Assembly: GCF_016629665.1 (NCBI RefSeq)
Contig: NZ_JAEPRQ010000001.1
Span: 186,001 to 250,000, forward strand
Source: Paracoccus caeni
Lineage (GTDB): Bacteria > Pseudomonadota > Alphaproteobacteria > Rhodobacterales > Rhodobacteraceae
Length of the DNA stretch: 64,000 nucleotides
Direction of reading: 5' to 3'
In this document: positions 55,508 to 63,023 of the stretch, piece by piece
Layout of the letters: each line of letters starts with the position of its first letter
Numbering within the stretch: position 1 is the first letter of the stretch
Position numbers and translations under genes: made by a program
The notes under the pieces: generated by a model
The model's input: the letters and a program-made list of their open reading frames with translations, nothing else
Database searches by the model: none
Told to the model about the DNA's origin: nothing

Positions 55508-56545
55508 ATGACGCACCCCTATTCCGATCTTCCTCCAAATGCTTTCTGGCGCAGCGGCGTCGCCGAAGAAACGCTAACCCCCGAGGCGCTTTACCGCCCC
55601 AAATTCCCCCTCGGCCCCGACGCGGCAATCGCCACCGCCGGAAGCTGTTTCGCCCAGCATATCGGGCGTTTCCTGCATACGTCCGGTCTCAATCTGCTTG
55701 ATGTCGAGCCGCCTTTGAACGACGAAGCCCCCGGTCTGGCGCGGCAATATGGCTACGGCATCTATTCTGCCCGCTACGGCAACATCTACACGACCCGCCA
55801 GCTTCTCCAGTTGCTTGAAGATGCGGCGTCAGGCCATGTCGATGGCGATCTTGTCTGGGAACATCAGGGCCGTTTCCATGACGCGCTGCGCCCGGCGATT
55901 GAACCGGAAGGGTTTGTTTCAGTTGAAGAAACGCTTGCGCTTCGGCGCGCGCATCTTGCCGCTGTTGATCGCCTGATCGGGCAGGCGACACATCTGATCT
56001 TCACGCTTGGGCTATGCGAATGCTGGGCGGATCGCCAGTCTGGCCGGGTCTATCCTATCGCGCCGGGTGTCATCGCGGGGGAATACGATGCCTACCGACA
56101 CCACCTGCTAAGGCTGGGCTATCCCGATCTTATGGACGACCTGATCGCGATCCGCGCGGCACTCCATCGGCGCAATCCGGGCCTTCGGATGATCCTGACC
56201 GTCTCGCCGGTCCCTCTGACGGCAACGGCGACGGGCCAACATGTGCTGACCGCGACGACCGAGGCCAAGTCACTGCTTCGCGCCGTGGCGGGCGCGTTTG
56301 CCGAAGGCCTTGAGGACGTTGACTATTTCCCGGCCTATGAGATCGTCATGAACCCCGCCGCAAAAGGCGCGTTCTTCATGCCAAACCTGCGCGAGGTGTC
56401 GCAGGAAGGCGTCGATGCCGTGATGACCGTCTTCCGCCACGCCCACGGCATCGCGGTCGCGGAAACGCCCGATGCTCCATCCCGCGCCACCCCTGCCGAG
56501 GAACTGCTTTGCGAGGAAGTCCTGATCGAGGCACTTCGCCGATGA
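55508..56545 (+). CDS. GSCFA-domain protein
   Basis: 345 residues. The name-giving motif is present as ATAGSCFAQHIGRFL near residue 40, followed by YGIYSARYGNIYTTRQLLQLL, FTLGLCECWADRQSG and MILTVSPVPLTATA. GSCFA domains belong to the SGNH-like hydrolase group and are linked to polysaccharide or cell-surface genes, but function is unproven. ATG 55508 has no strong ribosome site. Overlaps the next gene (ATGA), also SGNH-like, suggesting a two-protein unit. Confidence 0.85.
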   Translation: MTHPYSDLPPNAFWRSGVAEETLTPEALYRPKFPLGPDAAIATAGSCFAQHIGRFLHTSGLNLLDVEPPLNDEAPGLARQYGYGIYSARYGNIYTTRQLLQLLEDAASGHVDGDLVWEHQGRFHDALRPAIEPEGFVSVEETLALRRAHLAAVDRLIGQATHLIFTLGLCECWADRQSGRVYPIAPGVIAGEYDAYRHHLLRLGYPDLMDDLIAIRAALHRRNPGLRMILTVSPVPLTATATGQHVLTATTEAKSLLRAVAGAFAEGLEDVDYFPAYEIVMNPAAKGAFFMPNLREVSQEGVDAVMTVFRHAHGIAVAETPDAPSRATPAEELLCEEVLIEALRR

Positions 56546-57327
56546 TTCCGGCACGCCTGCTGATGATCGGCAATTCGCATCTGGTTGCGCCCCGGCTTGC
56601 CTTGCAGCAAGATCCTGCGCGCTGGCCCGGTCTTCATGCGGATTTCTTCACCCTTCCGCCTTCCGCATTGCGGCACATCATTATCCGCGACCGGACCCTG
56701 TTGCCGCAGAATGCAGAAGCGCGCGGACATATGATGCGCCTCAACAATATCCCCGATCTGCCATTGGCGGGCTATGACGGCTTCGTGGTGATCGGCGGTC
56801 CGTCCTTTTCGGCGGTCACGCAATTGCAGCGCCGCCATCGCTGCATTGGCTTTCCTTCGGTCGCCGAGGGTGTACCATGCGAGTTGATCTCGACCGGCTA
56901 TATGGACGCCATGATCCGCCACCGGATCCGCTACACTGCAGCGCTGCGGCTGACGCGGCGGCTTGAGAAGCTGCAACAGGGCCCGGTTCTGCTGGTCGAG
57001 GTGGTGCTGCCCTCACAGGATTGCCGCGACGATCCCGAGCGGTTGGAGCATTATATCGACATGGTCACGCGCGGCGATGCTGCCGAGTTCATGCGCCGGT
57101 ATCGGGACGCTTTGGCAGATGTCATAGGGCCGGGCGTCACCATTGTCAGGCAACCTTCCCAGACCATCGCCGATGATTTCTTCACTGCCTCGGACTGGAT
57201 GCGCGGCTCTTTGGGGTTGGGCCGCGAGGAAGCCAGACCGCATCGAGAGCGTGACTATCACCACGCCAATCCAGCCTATGGCGCGCTGCAGCTTGACGCC
57301 ATTGTCGCGGCGCTGAAGGCGCTATAA
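56542..57327 (+). CDS. uncharacterised SGNH-like protein
   Basis: 261 residues. I do not recognise a named family. LLMIGNSHLVAPRLAL at the start resembles block I of SGNH hydrolases with a possible Ser nucleophile, and YHHANPAYGALQLDAIV at the end resembles the terminal His block. FVVIGGPSF lies in between. No signal peptide or membrane helix. Coupled to the GSCFA gene by a 4-base overlap, so the two probably act together, perhaps on surface glycans. The stop overlaps the convergent AlkB gene by 6 bases. Confidence 0.6.
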   Translation: MIPARLLMIGNSHLVAPRLALQQDPARWPGLHADFFTLPPSALRHIIIRDRTLLPQNAEARGHMMRLNNIPDLPLAGYDGFVVIGGPSFSAVTQLQRRHRCIGFPSVAEGVPCELISTGYMDAMIRHRIRYTAALRLTRRLEKLQQGPVLLVEVVLPSQDCRDDPERLEHYIDMVTRGDAAEFMRRYRDALADVIGPGVTIVRQPSQTIADDFFTASDWMRGSLGLGREEARPHRERDYHHANPAYGALQLDAIVAALKAL

Positions 57328-58461
57328 CGCGCTGCGCGGCATCGGGGTGGTGCCGCTGTTATAGTCGTTCCAATCCGCGATTTCAGGGTAGAATTGCTTG
57401 CGCCACGCCCTGACCCGCGGGTTCATTTTCCGGCGCCACCAAGGCGGCACCATCGCAACGAAAGTCATCGCCGGATAGCCCAACGGAAGCTGCGGCGCCT
57501 CGTCGTCGCCATAGGTCTGCAGCAGCGGAAAGCGGCGGTCAGGTTTGGTATGGTGGTCCGAATGGCGCTGCAGGTTGATCAGCAGCCAGTTGGTGGCGGT
57601 CTGGCTGGCGTTCCAGCTATGCCGGGGCTTGATATGCTCGTAACGACCTTCGCCCAGGTGCTTCCGGGTCAACCCGTAATGTTCGACATAGTTGGTCAAC
57701 TCAAGCTGCCAGACGGCGACAAAGGCTTGAAATACGAACAGAAACAGCCCCTGCACGCCGCCAAGGATCAGAGCCAGCAGGATCATCCCGCCTTGAAGCG
57801 CCGCATAGCGCCAGAACGGATTGCGCCGGTGCCATTTGCCACGCCCGGCCCGCGCCAGAAGGCCGGTCTCGGCCTGCCACGCGCTGTGCAGACTGTCGCG
57901 CAGCACGCGACGGAAGAACCGCCAGAACCCCTCGCCATAACGGGCCGAGACCGCATCGCGGGGGGTGCCGACCCATGCGTGATGGACCAGCAGATGTTCG
58001 GACCGGAAATGCGAATAGAGAACGCTGGCCAGCAACAGATCGCCCAGCCACCGCTCGTAAGGGGTCTTCTGGTGCAGCAATTCATGGGCATAGACAATGC
58101 CGATGGTCCCCGACAGCACGCCGATGCCGAAGAACAGGCCCAGCTTGTCTAGGCCGGAAAGGTGGGTCGAGACGCCGACATACCAGATCGAGCCGAAGAT
58201 CGCCGCGAATTGCAGCGGAAACCAGATGATGGTCACCGCCCGGTGCCAGAACAGCCGCGAGGTTTCTGTCTGCGGATCGGGATTTTCGTCGTTATTCCCA
58301 AGGATGCGGTCCATCGCCATGGTCAGATACCAGGCATAGGCGGGCAGCAGCATCCACCACAAACCGCCCCGCACCGCCGCCAGAATGACCAGCGGCAGCA
58401 TGACGACGGACATCCAGAACGGCGCGGCGGCGGGCAATCCGCGTGGAGGGGATTCGCTCAT
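57322..58461 (-). CDS. AlkB-type alkane/fatty-acid hydroxylase (integral-membrane di-iron)
   Basis: 379 residues, about six hydrophobic helices. Histidine boxes: HELLHQ, SEHLLVHHAWVG, LQRHSDHH, plus NYVEHYGL, the pair that distinguishes alkane 1-monooxygenases from desaturases. The first box has LL in place of the usual LG/MG (HELGHK), so substrate range may differ. Needs rubredoxin; none is adjacent. Start 58461 is just after the mutY stop; the alternative TTG 58482 would overlap mutY. Confidence 0.9.
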   Translation of the reverse strand: MSESPPRGLPAAAPFWMSVVMLPLVILAAVRGGLWWMLLPAYAWYLTMAMDRILGNNDENPDPQTETSRLFWHRAVTIIWFPLQFAAIFGSIWYVGVSTHLSGLDKLGLFFGIGVLSGTIGIVYAHELLHQKTPYERWLGDLLLASVLYSHFRSEHLLVHHAWVGTPRDAVSARYGEGFWRFFRRVLRDSLHSAWQAETGLLARAGRGKWHRRNPFWRYAALQGGMILLALILGGVQGLFLFVFQAFVAVWQLELTNYVEHYGLTRKHLGEGRYEHIKPRHSWNASQTATNWLLINLQRHSDHHTKPDRRFPLLQTYGDDEAPQLPLGYPAMTFVAMVPPWWRRKMNPRVRAWRKQFYPEIADWNDYNSGTTPMPRSAL

Positions 58462-58471
58462 GCCATGGATG

Positions 58472-59497
58472 TTACGCCGCAATCTCGGCCCGCGCCATAT
58501 CCCAGACCTTGCGCATCAGGCCGGGCAGGGCGTTGCGGTCCAGATCGCGCAGCCGCACCAGATGGCCGCGATCCGGGCCATCCTGCAGATCACCCATCAC
58601 CACCATCAGCGACAGGTTGAAATGGGTGAAGACATGGCGGACATGGCCGATTTCCTGCCAATCTGCGCTGCCCGGCGGCGGCATGTCGCGCCCGTCCCAC
58701 CCCGCCGAGGGGAAAGCCAACGTCCCGCCCAGCAATCCCTTGGCCGGGCGTTCCTCGAGCAGGATCGAGTCGCCCCGCCGCGCGACCCAGGCGATTCCGA
58801 TCCGGTCGGGCTTTGCGGCCTTTGGCGTCTTGCGGGGCAGTTCAGCGGCGATCCCCATTACGCGGGCATCGCAATCGTCGATCAGCGGACAGATACCGCA
58901 GGCCGGGCTGCGAGGGGTGCAGATCGTTGCGCCCAAATCCATCATCGCCTGCGCATAATCGCCGGGCCTTGTGTCCGGGGTCAGCCGCTCGGCCAACGCC
59001 ACCAGTTCCGGTTTGGCGGCGGGAAGGGGCGTCTCGACGGCATGAAGGCGGGCCACAACACGCTCGACATTGCCGTCCACGACCGTTTCGGGCTGGTCAT
59101 AGGCAATCGCGGCAATGGCGGCCGAAGTATAGGGGCCGATCCCCGGCAAAGCCTGCAAGCCATTGCGATCTTTCGGGAAACCTCCGGCGGCCGCGACCAT
59201 GCGCGCGCAGGCCAGCAGGTTCCGGGCGCGGGCGTAATAGCCAAGCCCCGCCCATTCAGCCATCACCTGCTGATCCGGCGCAGCGGCCAGCGAACCGACA
59301 TCCGGCCACAAGGCGGTGAAGCGCAGGAAATAGTCCTTTACCGCCGCCACCGTCGTCTGTTGCAGCATGATCTCGGACAGCCAGACGCGGTAGGGATCGG
59401 CCTTTGCCCCACCCGGAGGCACGCGCCACGGCAAGACGCGCGCATGGCGATCATACCAGTCCAGCAGATGCGGGGCGATCACCTTGTTGTCACGCAA
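58472..59497 (-). CDS. mutY: A/G-specific adenine glycosylase
   Basis: 341 residues. Catalytic Glu42 in WLSEIMLQQTTV, HhH motif LPGIGPYTSAAIAAI, Asp141 in VVDGNVERV, and the 4Fe-4S cluster motif Cys-x6-Cys-x2-Cys-x5-Cys in CTPRSPACGICPLIDDC. The NUDIX-like C-terminal domain (from about residue 230) recognises 8-oxoG. Removes A mispaired with 8-oxoG. The start is TTG 59497 with GGAG eight bases upstream. Divergent from dciA. Confidence 0.95.
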   Translation of the reverse strand: MRDNKVIAPHLLDWYDRHARVLPWRVPPGGAKADPYRVWLSEIMLQQTTVAAVKDYFLRFTALWPDVGSLAAAPDQQVMAEWAGLGYYARARNLLACARMVAAAGGFPKDRNGLQALPGIGPYTSAAIAAIAYDQPETVVDGNVERVVARLHAVETPLPAAKPELVALAERLTPDTRPGDYAQAMMDLGATICTPRSPACGICPLIDDCDARVMGIAAELPRKTPKAAKPDRIGIAWVARRGDSILLEERPAKGLLGGTLAFPSAGWDGRDMPPPGSADWQEIGHVRHVFTHFNLSLMVVMGDLQDGPDRGHLVRLRDLDRNALPGLMRKVWDMARAEIAA

Positions 59498-59579
59498 TAT
59501 TCAGTCTCCGTGGCGAAGCGCGCGCTTTCCTCTGCGCGGCGGGCTGATTAAGGATATGGTGGTGATAGCAAATCAGGCA

Positions 59580-60134
59580 ATGATGGCACAGCCAACCAAA
59601 TCCGCCGGGAACACCCCTCGCCGCCGCAGGCGCGGGTTCGTCGCTGCGTCTTCGCTGCTGGCGGATCGGGTGCAGAAGGCGGCTGAGGGGCGGGGCTTTG
59701 CGGTCACCCGCCTGCTGACCCATTGGCCCGAGATCGCGGGCCCGCAGCTTGCCGCCGTGACCCGCCCGGTCAAGGTCAGTCACAGCCGCGGTGCCTTTGG
59801 GGCCACGCTGACGCTGCTGACCACCGGTCCGGTCGCGCCGATGGTCGAGATGCAACTGCCGCAACTGCGCGAGCGGGTGAATGCCTGTTACGGCTATAAC
59901 GCGATCCAAAAGATCACCCTGACCCAAACCGCCGCCAGCGGCTTTGCCGAAGGTCAGGCGCAATTCCTGCACGCGCCCGCCCAGCCGGTCCCGCCCGATC
60001 CGCAGGCGACGGCCGAGGCGCGCGAGGTCGCCAACCAGTTTACCGATCCTACACTGGCCGAGGCGATGGCCCGGCTGGCGCTCAATGTCAAAACCCGAAC
60101 GAACCGGAAAAACCGAAAGGACAATCCATGCTGA
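59580..60134 (+). CDS. dciA: DciA-like DUF721 protein
   Basis: 184 residues. N-terminal basic stretch TPRRRRRGFVAASSLL, then the DUF721 core: THWPEIAGPQLAAVTRPVKVS and MQLPQLRERVNACYGYNAIQKITL. DciA loads the replicative helicase where DnaC is absent. The start is uncertain among Met codons at 59556, 59580 and 59583, none with a clearly spaced site. Four-base-scale overlap with dsbA (60128). Confidence 0.85.
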   Translation: MMAQPTKSAGNTPRRRRRGFVAASSLLADRVQKAAEGRGFAVTRLLTHWPEIAGPQLAAVTRPVKVSHSRGAFGATLTLLTTGPVAPMVEMQLPQLRERVNACYGYNAIQKITLTQTAASGFAEGQAQFLHAPAQPVPPDPQATAEAREVANQFTDPTLAEAMARLALNVKTRTNRKNRKDNPC

Positions 60135-60766
60135 TGCGTTCCGCAGTCGCCGCTTTCGCGCTTGCTTTCGCCGCGCCCGTCTTGGCGCAAGAGGCCGCGC
60201 CCGCTGAAGAGGCGCAGTCGCAAATCCTGCCCGATATCGCCCAAGGGGCCGAGGATGCGCCGCTGACCATCGTCGAATATGCCAGCTTCACCTGCGGCCA
60301 TTGTGCGAACTTTCATGCCGAGAACTGGCCGAAGCTGAAGGCCGAGTATGTCGATACCGGCAAGGTCCGCTTCATTCAGCGCGACATCTATTTCGATCAG
60401 GTCGGTCTCTGGGCCGGGATTCTGGCGCGTTGCGGTGGCGACGACAAATATTACGCAGTCTCGGACATGCTGTTTGACGAGCAGAGCGAATGGATCGCAG
60501 GCGGCTCGGGCGACGAGATCGCTGCCAACCTGCGCCGGATCGGCCTGAAAGCGGGCATGACCGAAGAGCAGATGACCGCCTGCTGGGACGACACCGCCAA
60601 GGTCGAACAGCTTGTCGCGACCTTCCAGCACAACGCCACCGAGGACGCGGTCGAGGCGACCCCGACCTTCATCATCGGCGATGACAAGGTCAGCAACCAG
60701 TCGTGGGAAGATCTGAAAGAGATCATCGACACCAAGCTGGCCGAGGCTGAAGGCGCAGCCAACTGA
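60128..60766 (+). CDS. DsbA family thiol-disulfide oxidoreductase
   Basis: 212 residues with a signal peptide ending near LAQEAA. The active site is Cys56-Gly-His-Cys59 in ASFTCGHCANFH and the cis-Pro loop is EATPTF. Periplasmic oxidation or isomerisation of disulfides. Starts inside dciA and runs with a one-base TGATG overlap into the CaiB-type gene. The mutY-dciA-dsbA order is common in Rhodobacteraceae, where smc usually follows; here it does not. Confidence 0.93.
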   Translation: MLMRSAVAAFALAFAAPVLAQEAAPAEEAQSQILPDIAQGAEDAPLTIVEYASFTCGHCANFHAENWPKLKAEYVDTGKVRFIQRDIYFDQVGLWAGILARCGGDDKYYAVSDMLFDEQSEWIAGGSGDEIAANLRRIGLKAGMTEEQMTACWDDTAKVEQLVATFQHNATEDAVEATPTFIIGDDKVSNQSWEDLKEIIDTKLAEAEGAAN

Positions 60767-61875
60767 TGACGCCGCTTTCCGGGCTGAAGGTCATCGAACT
60801 GGCCCGGATTCTGGCCGGTCCCTGGGCTGGCCAGATATTGGCCGATCTGGGGGCCGAGGTCATCAAGGTCGAGGCCCCCGAGGGCGACGATACCCGCCGT
60901 TGGGGGCCGCCCTTCATCGACCGCGAAGGCGACCGCAGCGCCGCCTATTTCCACGCCACCAATCGCGGCAAACGCTCGGTCACGGCGGATTTTCGAACGC
61001 CCGAGGGTCAGGCAAAGTTGCGCGATCTGATCGCCGGCGCCGATGTGGTGATCGAGAATTTCAAGGTTGGGGGGCTGGCGAAATACGGGTTGGATTATGA
61101 CAGCCTGAAGGTGATGAACCCCGGCCTGATCTATTGCAGCGTGACGGGGTTCGGCCAGACCGGACCCTACGCGCATCGGGCGGGCTACGATTACATCATT
61201 CAGGGCATGTCCGGTCTGATGAGCGTCACCGGAGAGCCGGACGGCCAGCCGCAGAAGGTCGGCGTTGCGGTGACGGATGTGTTCACCGGCATCTATTCGG
61301 TCGTTGGCATTCTTGCCGCGCTGGAGCAGCGGCACCGGACAGGGCAGGGCCAGCATGTCGATATGGCCCTGCTGGACGTGGCGACGGCGATCATGGCCAA
61401 TCAGGCGATGAACTATCTGGCGACGGGCAATGCCCCGAACCGGATGGGGAACGCGCATCCGAACCTTGTCCCCTATGCGGTTTTCGATTGCGCCGATGGC
61501 TGGATCATCATCGCGACCGGCAATGACGCGCAATATCGCAGGCTGTGCGGCGTGCTTGGCATGCCTGCGCTTGGCACCCTGCCGGACTACGCCACCAACG
61601 CCGACCGTATTGCCAATCGAGAGGCGCTAACCACGCAATTGACCGCCGTTACCCGCACATGGCGGCGCGACGATCTGCTGGCTGCGCTTGAGGCCGAGGG
61701 TGTGCCCGCCGGGCCGATCAACGATATGAGCGATGTTTTCGCCGATCCGCAGGTCATCGCCCGCGGTCTGAGGATCGAGCCGCAGGGCGTTCCGGGGGTG
61801 CGTCTGCCGATCCGGTTCTCTGGCGCCGAACTGGCGCTGGATCGCGCTTCGCCGCGGCTTGGGCAGGACGACTGA
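60766..61875 (+). CDS. CaiB/BaiF family III CoA-transferase
   Basis: 369 residues. GLKVIELARILAGPWAGQILADLGAEVIKVE opens the protein; the catalytic Asp171 is in VGVAVTDVFTG; SVTGFGQTGPY is a further family block. Transfers CoA between carboxylic acids (formyl, succinyl, mesaconyl, carnitine types); substrate not identifiable. TGATG overlap with the dsbA gene. Confidence 0.93.
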   Translation: MTPLSGLKVIELARILAGPWAGQILADLGAEVIKVEAPEGDDTRRWGPPFIDREGDRSAAYFHATNRGKRSVTADFRTPEGQAKLRDLIAGADVVIENFKVGGLAKYGLDYDSLKVMNPGLIYCSVTGFGQTGPYAHRAGYDYIIQGMSGLMSVTGEPDGQPQKVGVAVTDVFTGIYSVVGILAALEQRHRTGQGQHVDMALLDVATAIMANQAMNYLATGNAPNRMGNAHPNLVPYAVFDCADGWIIIATGNDAQYRRLCGVLGMPALGTLPDYATNADRIANREALTTQLTAVTRTWRRDDLLAALEAEGVPAGPINDMSDVFADPQVIARGLRIEPQGVPGVRLPIRFSGAELALDRASPRLGQDD

Positions 61876-62021
61876 TCCTGCCCGGTTTGTCGGTCATATT
61901 CCGCCAGAAACGGCTGTTGCGGCAACTATCCCTTTGCAGTTTGGCAAACTCTGCATAAAGATTCCGTTACACGACAATATGGCGCGCGGGATACCGCGCC
62001 TAACAGGGGACTGGCAGATAA

Positions 62022-62462
62022 ATGATTAAGGAATTCCGTGAGTTTATCGCCCGCGGCAACGTCATCGACCTTGCCGTCGGGATCATCATCGGTGCGGCAT
62101 TCACCGCAATCGTCAGCTCGGTCGTTGAAGACCTCATCAACCCTATTCTCGGTCTGCTGATCGGCGGGATCGACTTTACCAACCTTTACTGGGTCATGTC
62201 AGGCAATGTCCCTGAAGGTGCAAGCCTTGCAGCGGCGCGCGACTCGGGCGCTGCGGTCTTTGCCTACGGCTCGTTCCTGATGGCGCTTCTGAACTTCCTG
62301 ATCATTGCTTGGGCAGTTTTCCTGCTGGTCAAGGCCGTGAACCGCCTGCAAAGCATGGCCTCGAAGCCGAAACCCGAGGAAGAGGCCGCACCTGCTGGCC
62401 CGACCCAGGAAGAGCTTCTGGCGCAGATCCGCGACCTTCTGGCTCAGCGTCCGGCAGTTTGA
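62022..62462 (+). CDS. mscL: large-conductance mechanosensitive channel
   Basis: 146 residues. N-terminal amphipathic helix [22 protein letters not shown]1 with [22 protein letters not shown]2 around [23 protein letters not shown] and a C-terminal cytoplasmic helical bundle ([13 protein letters not shown]). Opens under membrane tension to relieve hypo-osmotic shock. The 146-base gap upstream holds its promoter. A very clear intrinsic terminator follows. Confidence 0.97.
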   Translation: MIKEFREFIARGNVIDLAVGIIIGAAFTAIVSSVVEDLINPILGLLIGGIDFTNLYWVMSGNVPEGASLAAARDSGAAVFAYGSFLMALLNFLIIAWAVFLLVKAVNRLQSMASKPKPEEEAAPAGPTQEELLAQIRDLLAQRPAV

Positions 62463-62480
62463 AGCCGCAAGATTCGGTGA

Positions 62481-62509
62481 AAAGGCGCGCCATGTCGGCG
62501 CGCCTTTTT
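62481..62509 (+). terminator. mscL intrinsic terminator
   Basis: A 10-bp stem AAGGCGCGCC/GGCGCGCCTT with loop ATGTC followed by TTT. Marks the left edge of the foreign-looking segment. Confidence 0.9.
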
Positions 62510-62536
62510 GCGTCTCACGGTAGAAGGCATCTTCAT

Positions 62537-62735
62537 TTAACCGATCCACAGCATTGCGCATGCGACGTCGATGAACACCCTGAGGGATGTGACGGTTTTC
62601 TCGCAACGCAGGGCGATGCGGCGGAAGCGTTTGATCTGATTGAAGAAGCATTCGACCAGATGCCGTTCCTTGTAGAGCGGCTGTCCAAGGGACGGCGTCC
62701 CGCACGACTGCGGTTGCGGTCGATCTAGGCTGTGG
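62537..62735 (-). mobile_element. IS5-family transposase remnant (C-terminal end)
   Basis: On the minus strand the codons to TAA 62537 read PLYKERHLVECFFNQIKRF, then RRIALRCEKTVTSLRVFIDV and ACAMLWIG. This is the Glu-containing end of the DDE domain of IS5/IS427-type transposases. Upstream the frame meets a stop at about 62748, so the N-terminal part and the other end of the IS are missing. A truncated relic between mscL and the phage-like gene. Confidence 0.8.
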
Positions 62736-63023
62736 GGTGCAGATCATCGGCAATGAAGCGGCGCAGCAGGACGTCGCCGCGCAGGGTGGCGGCGGACAGC
62801 AATGAAAGGTGCACGTGCAGCGGGGTGAGGATGGTTTCGCGGAGGGTAGGCACATTTTTAGGCCTCACAGCCTTTCTCGATCCAGCGCTTCGCTGGATGC
62901 AACGCACGGTAGGGTAAGTGCCCTTTAACGATTTACTCCTAGAACCGAGCCCTCAGATTGGCGGGAGGTTCCATTGCGGCATAACTACGGGACTTCCTCC
63001 GACATGGTGGCCATGGTCAGTAC
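62736..63023. other. unassigned sequence with REP-like palindrome
   Basis: No recognisable gene. Contains an 8-bp palindrome ATCCAGCG/CGCTGGAT (62880-62898, loop CTT) followed by ACGCAC and TAGGGT, similar in style to the element at 41148. Frames here are short. It separates the IS remnant from the phage-type frame and may be a recombination junction. Confidence 0.5.
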
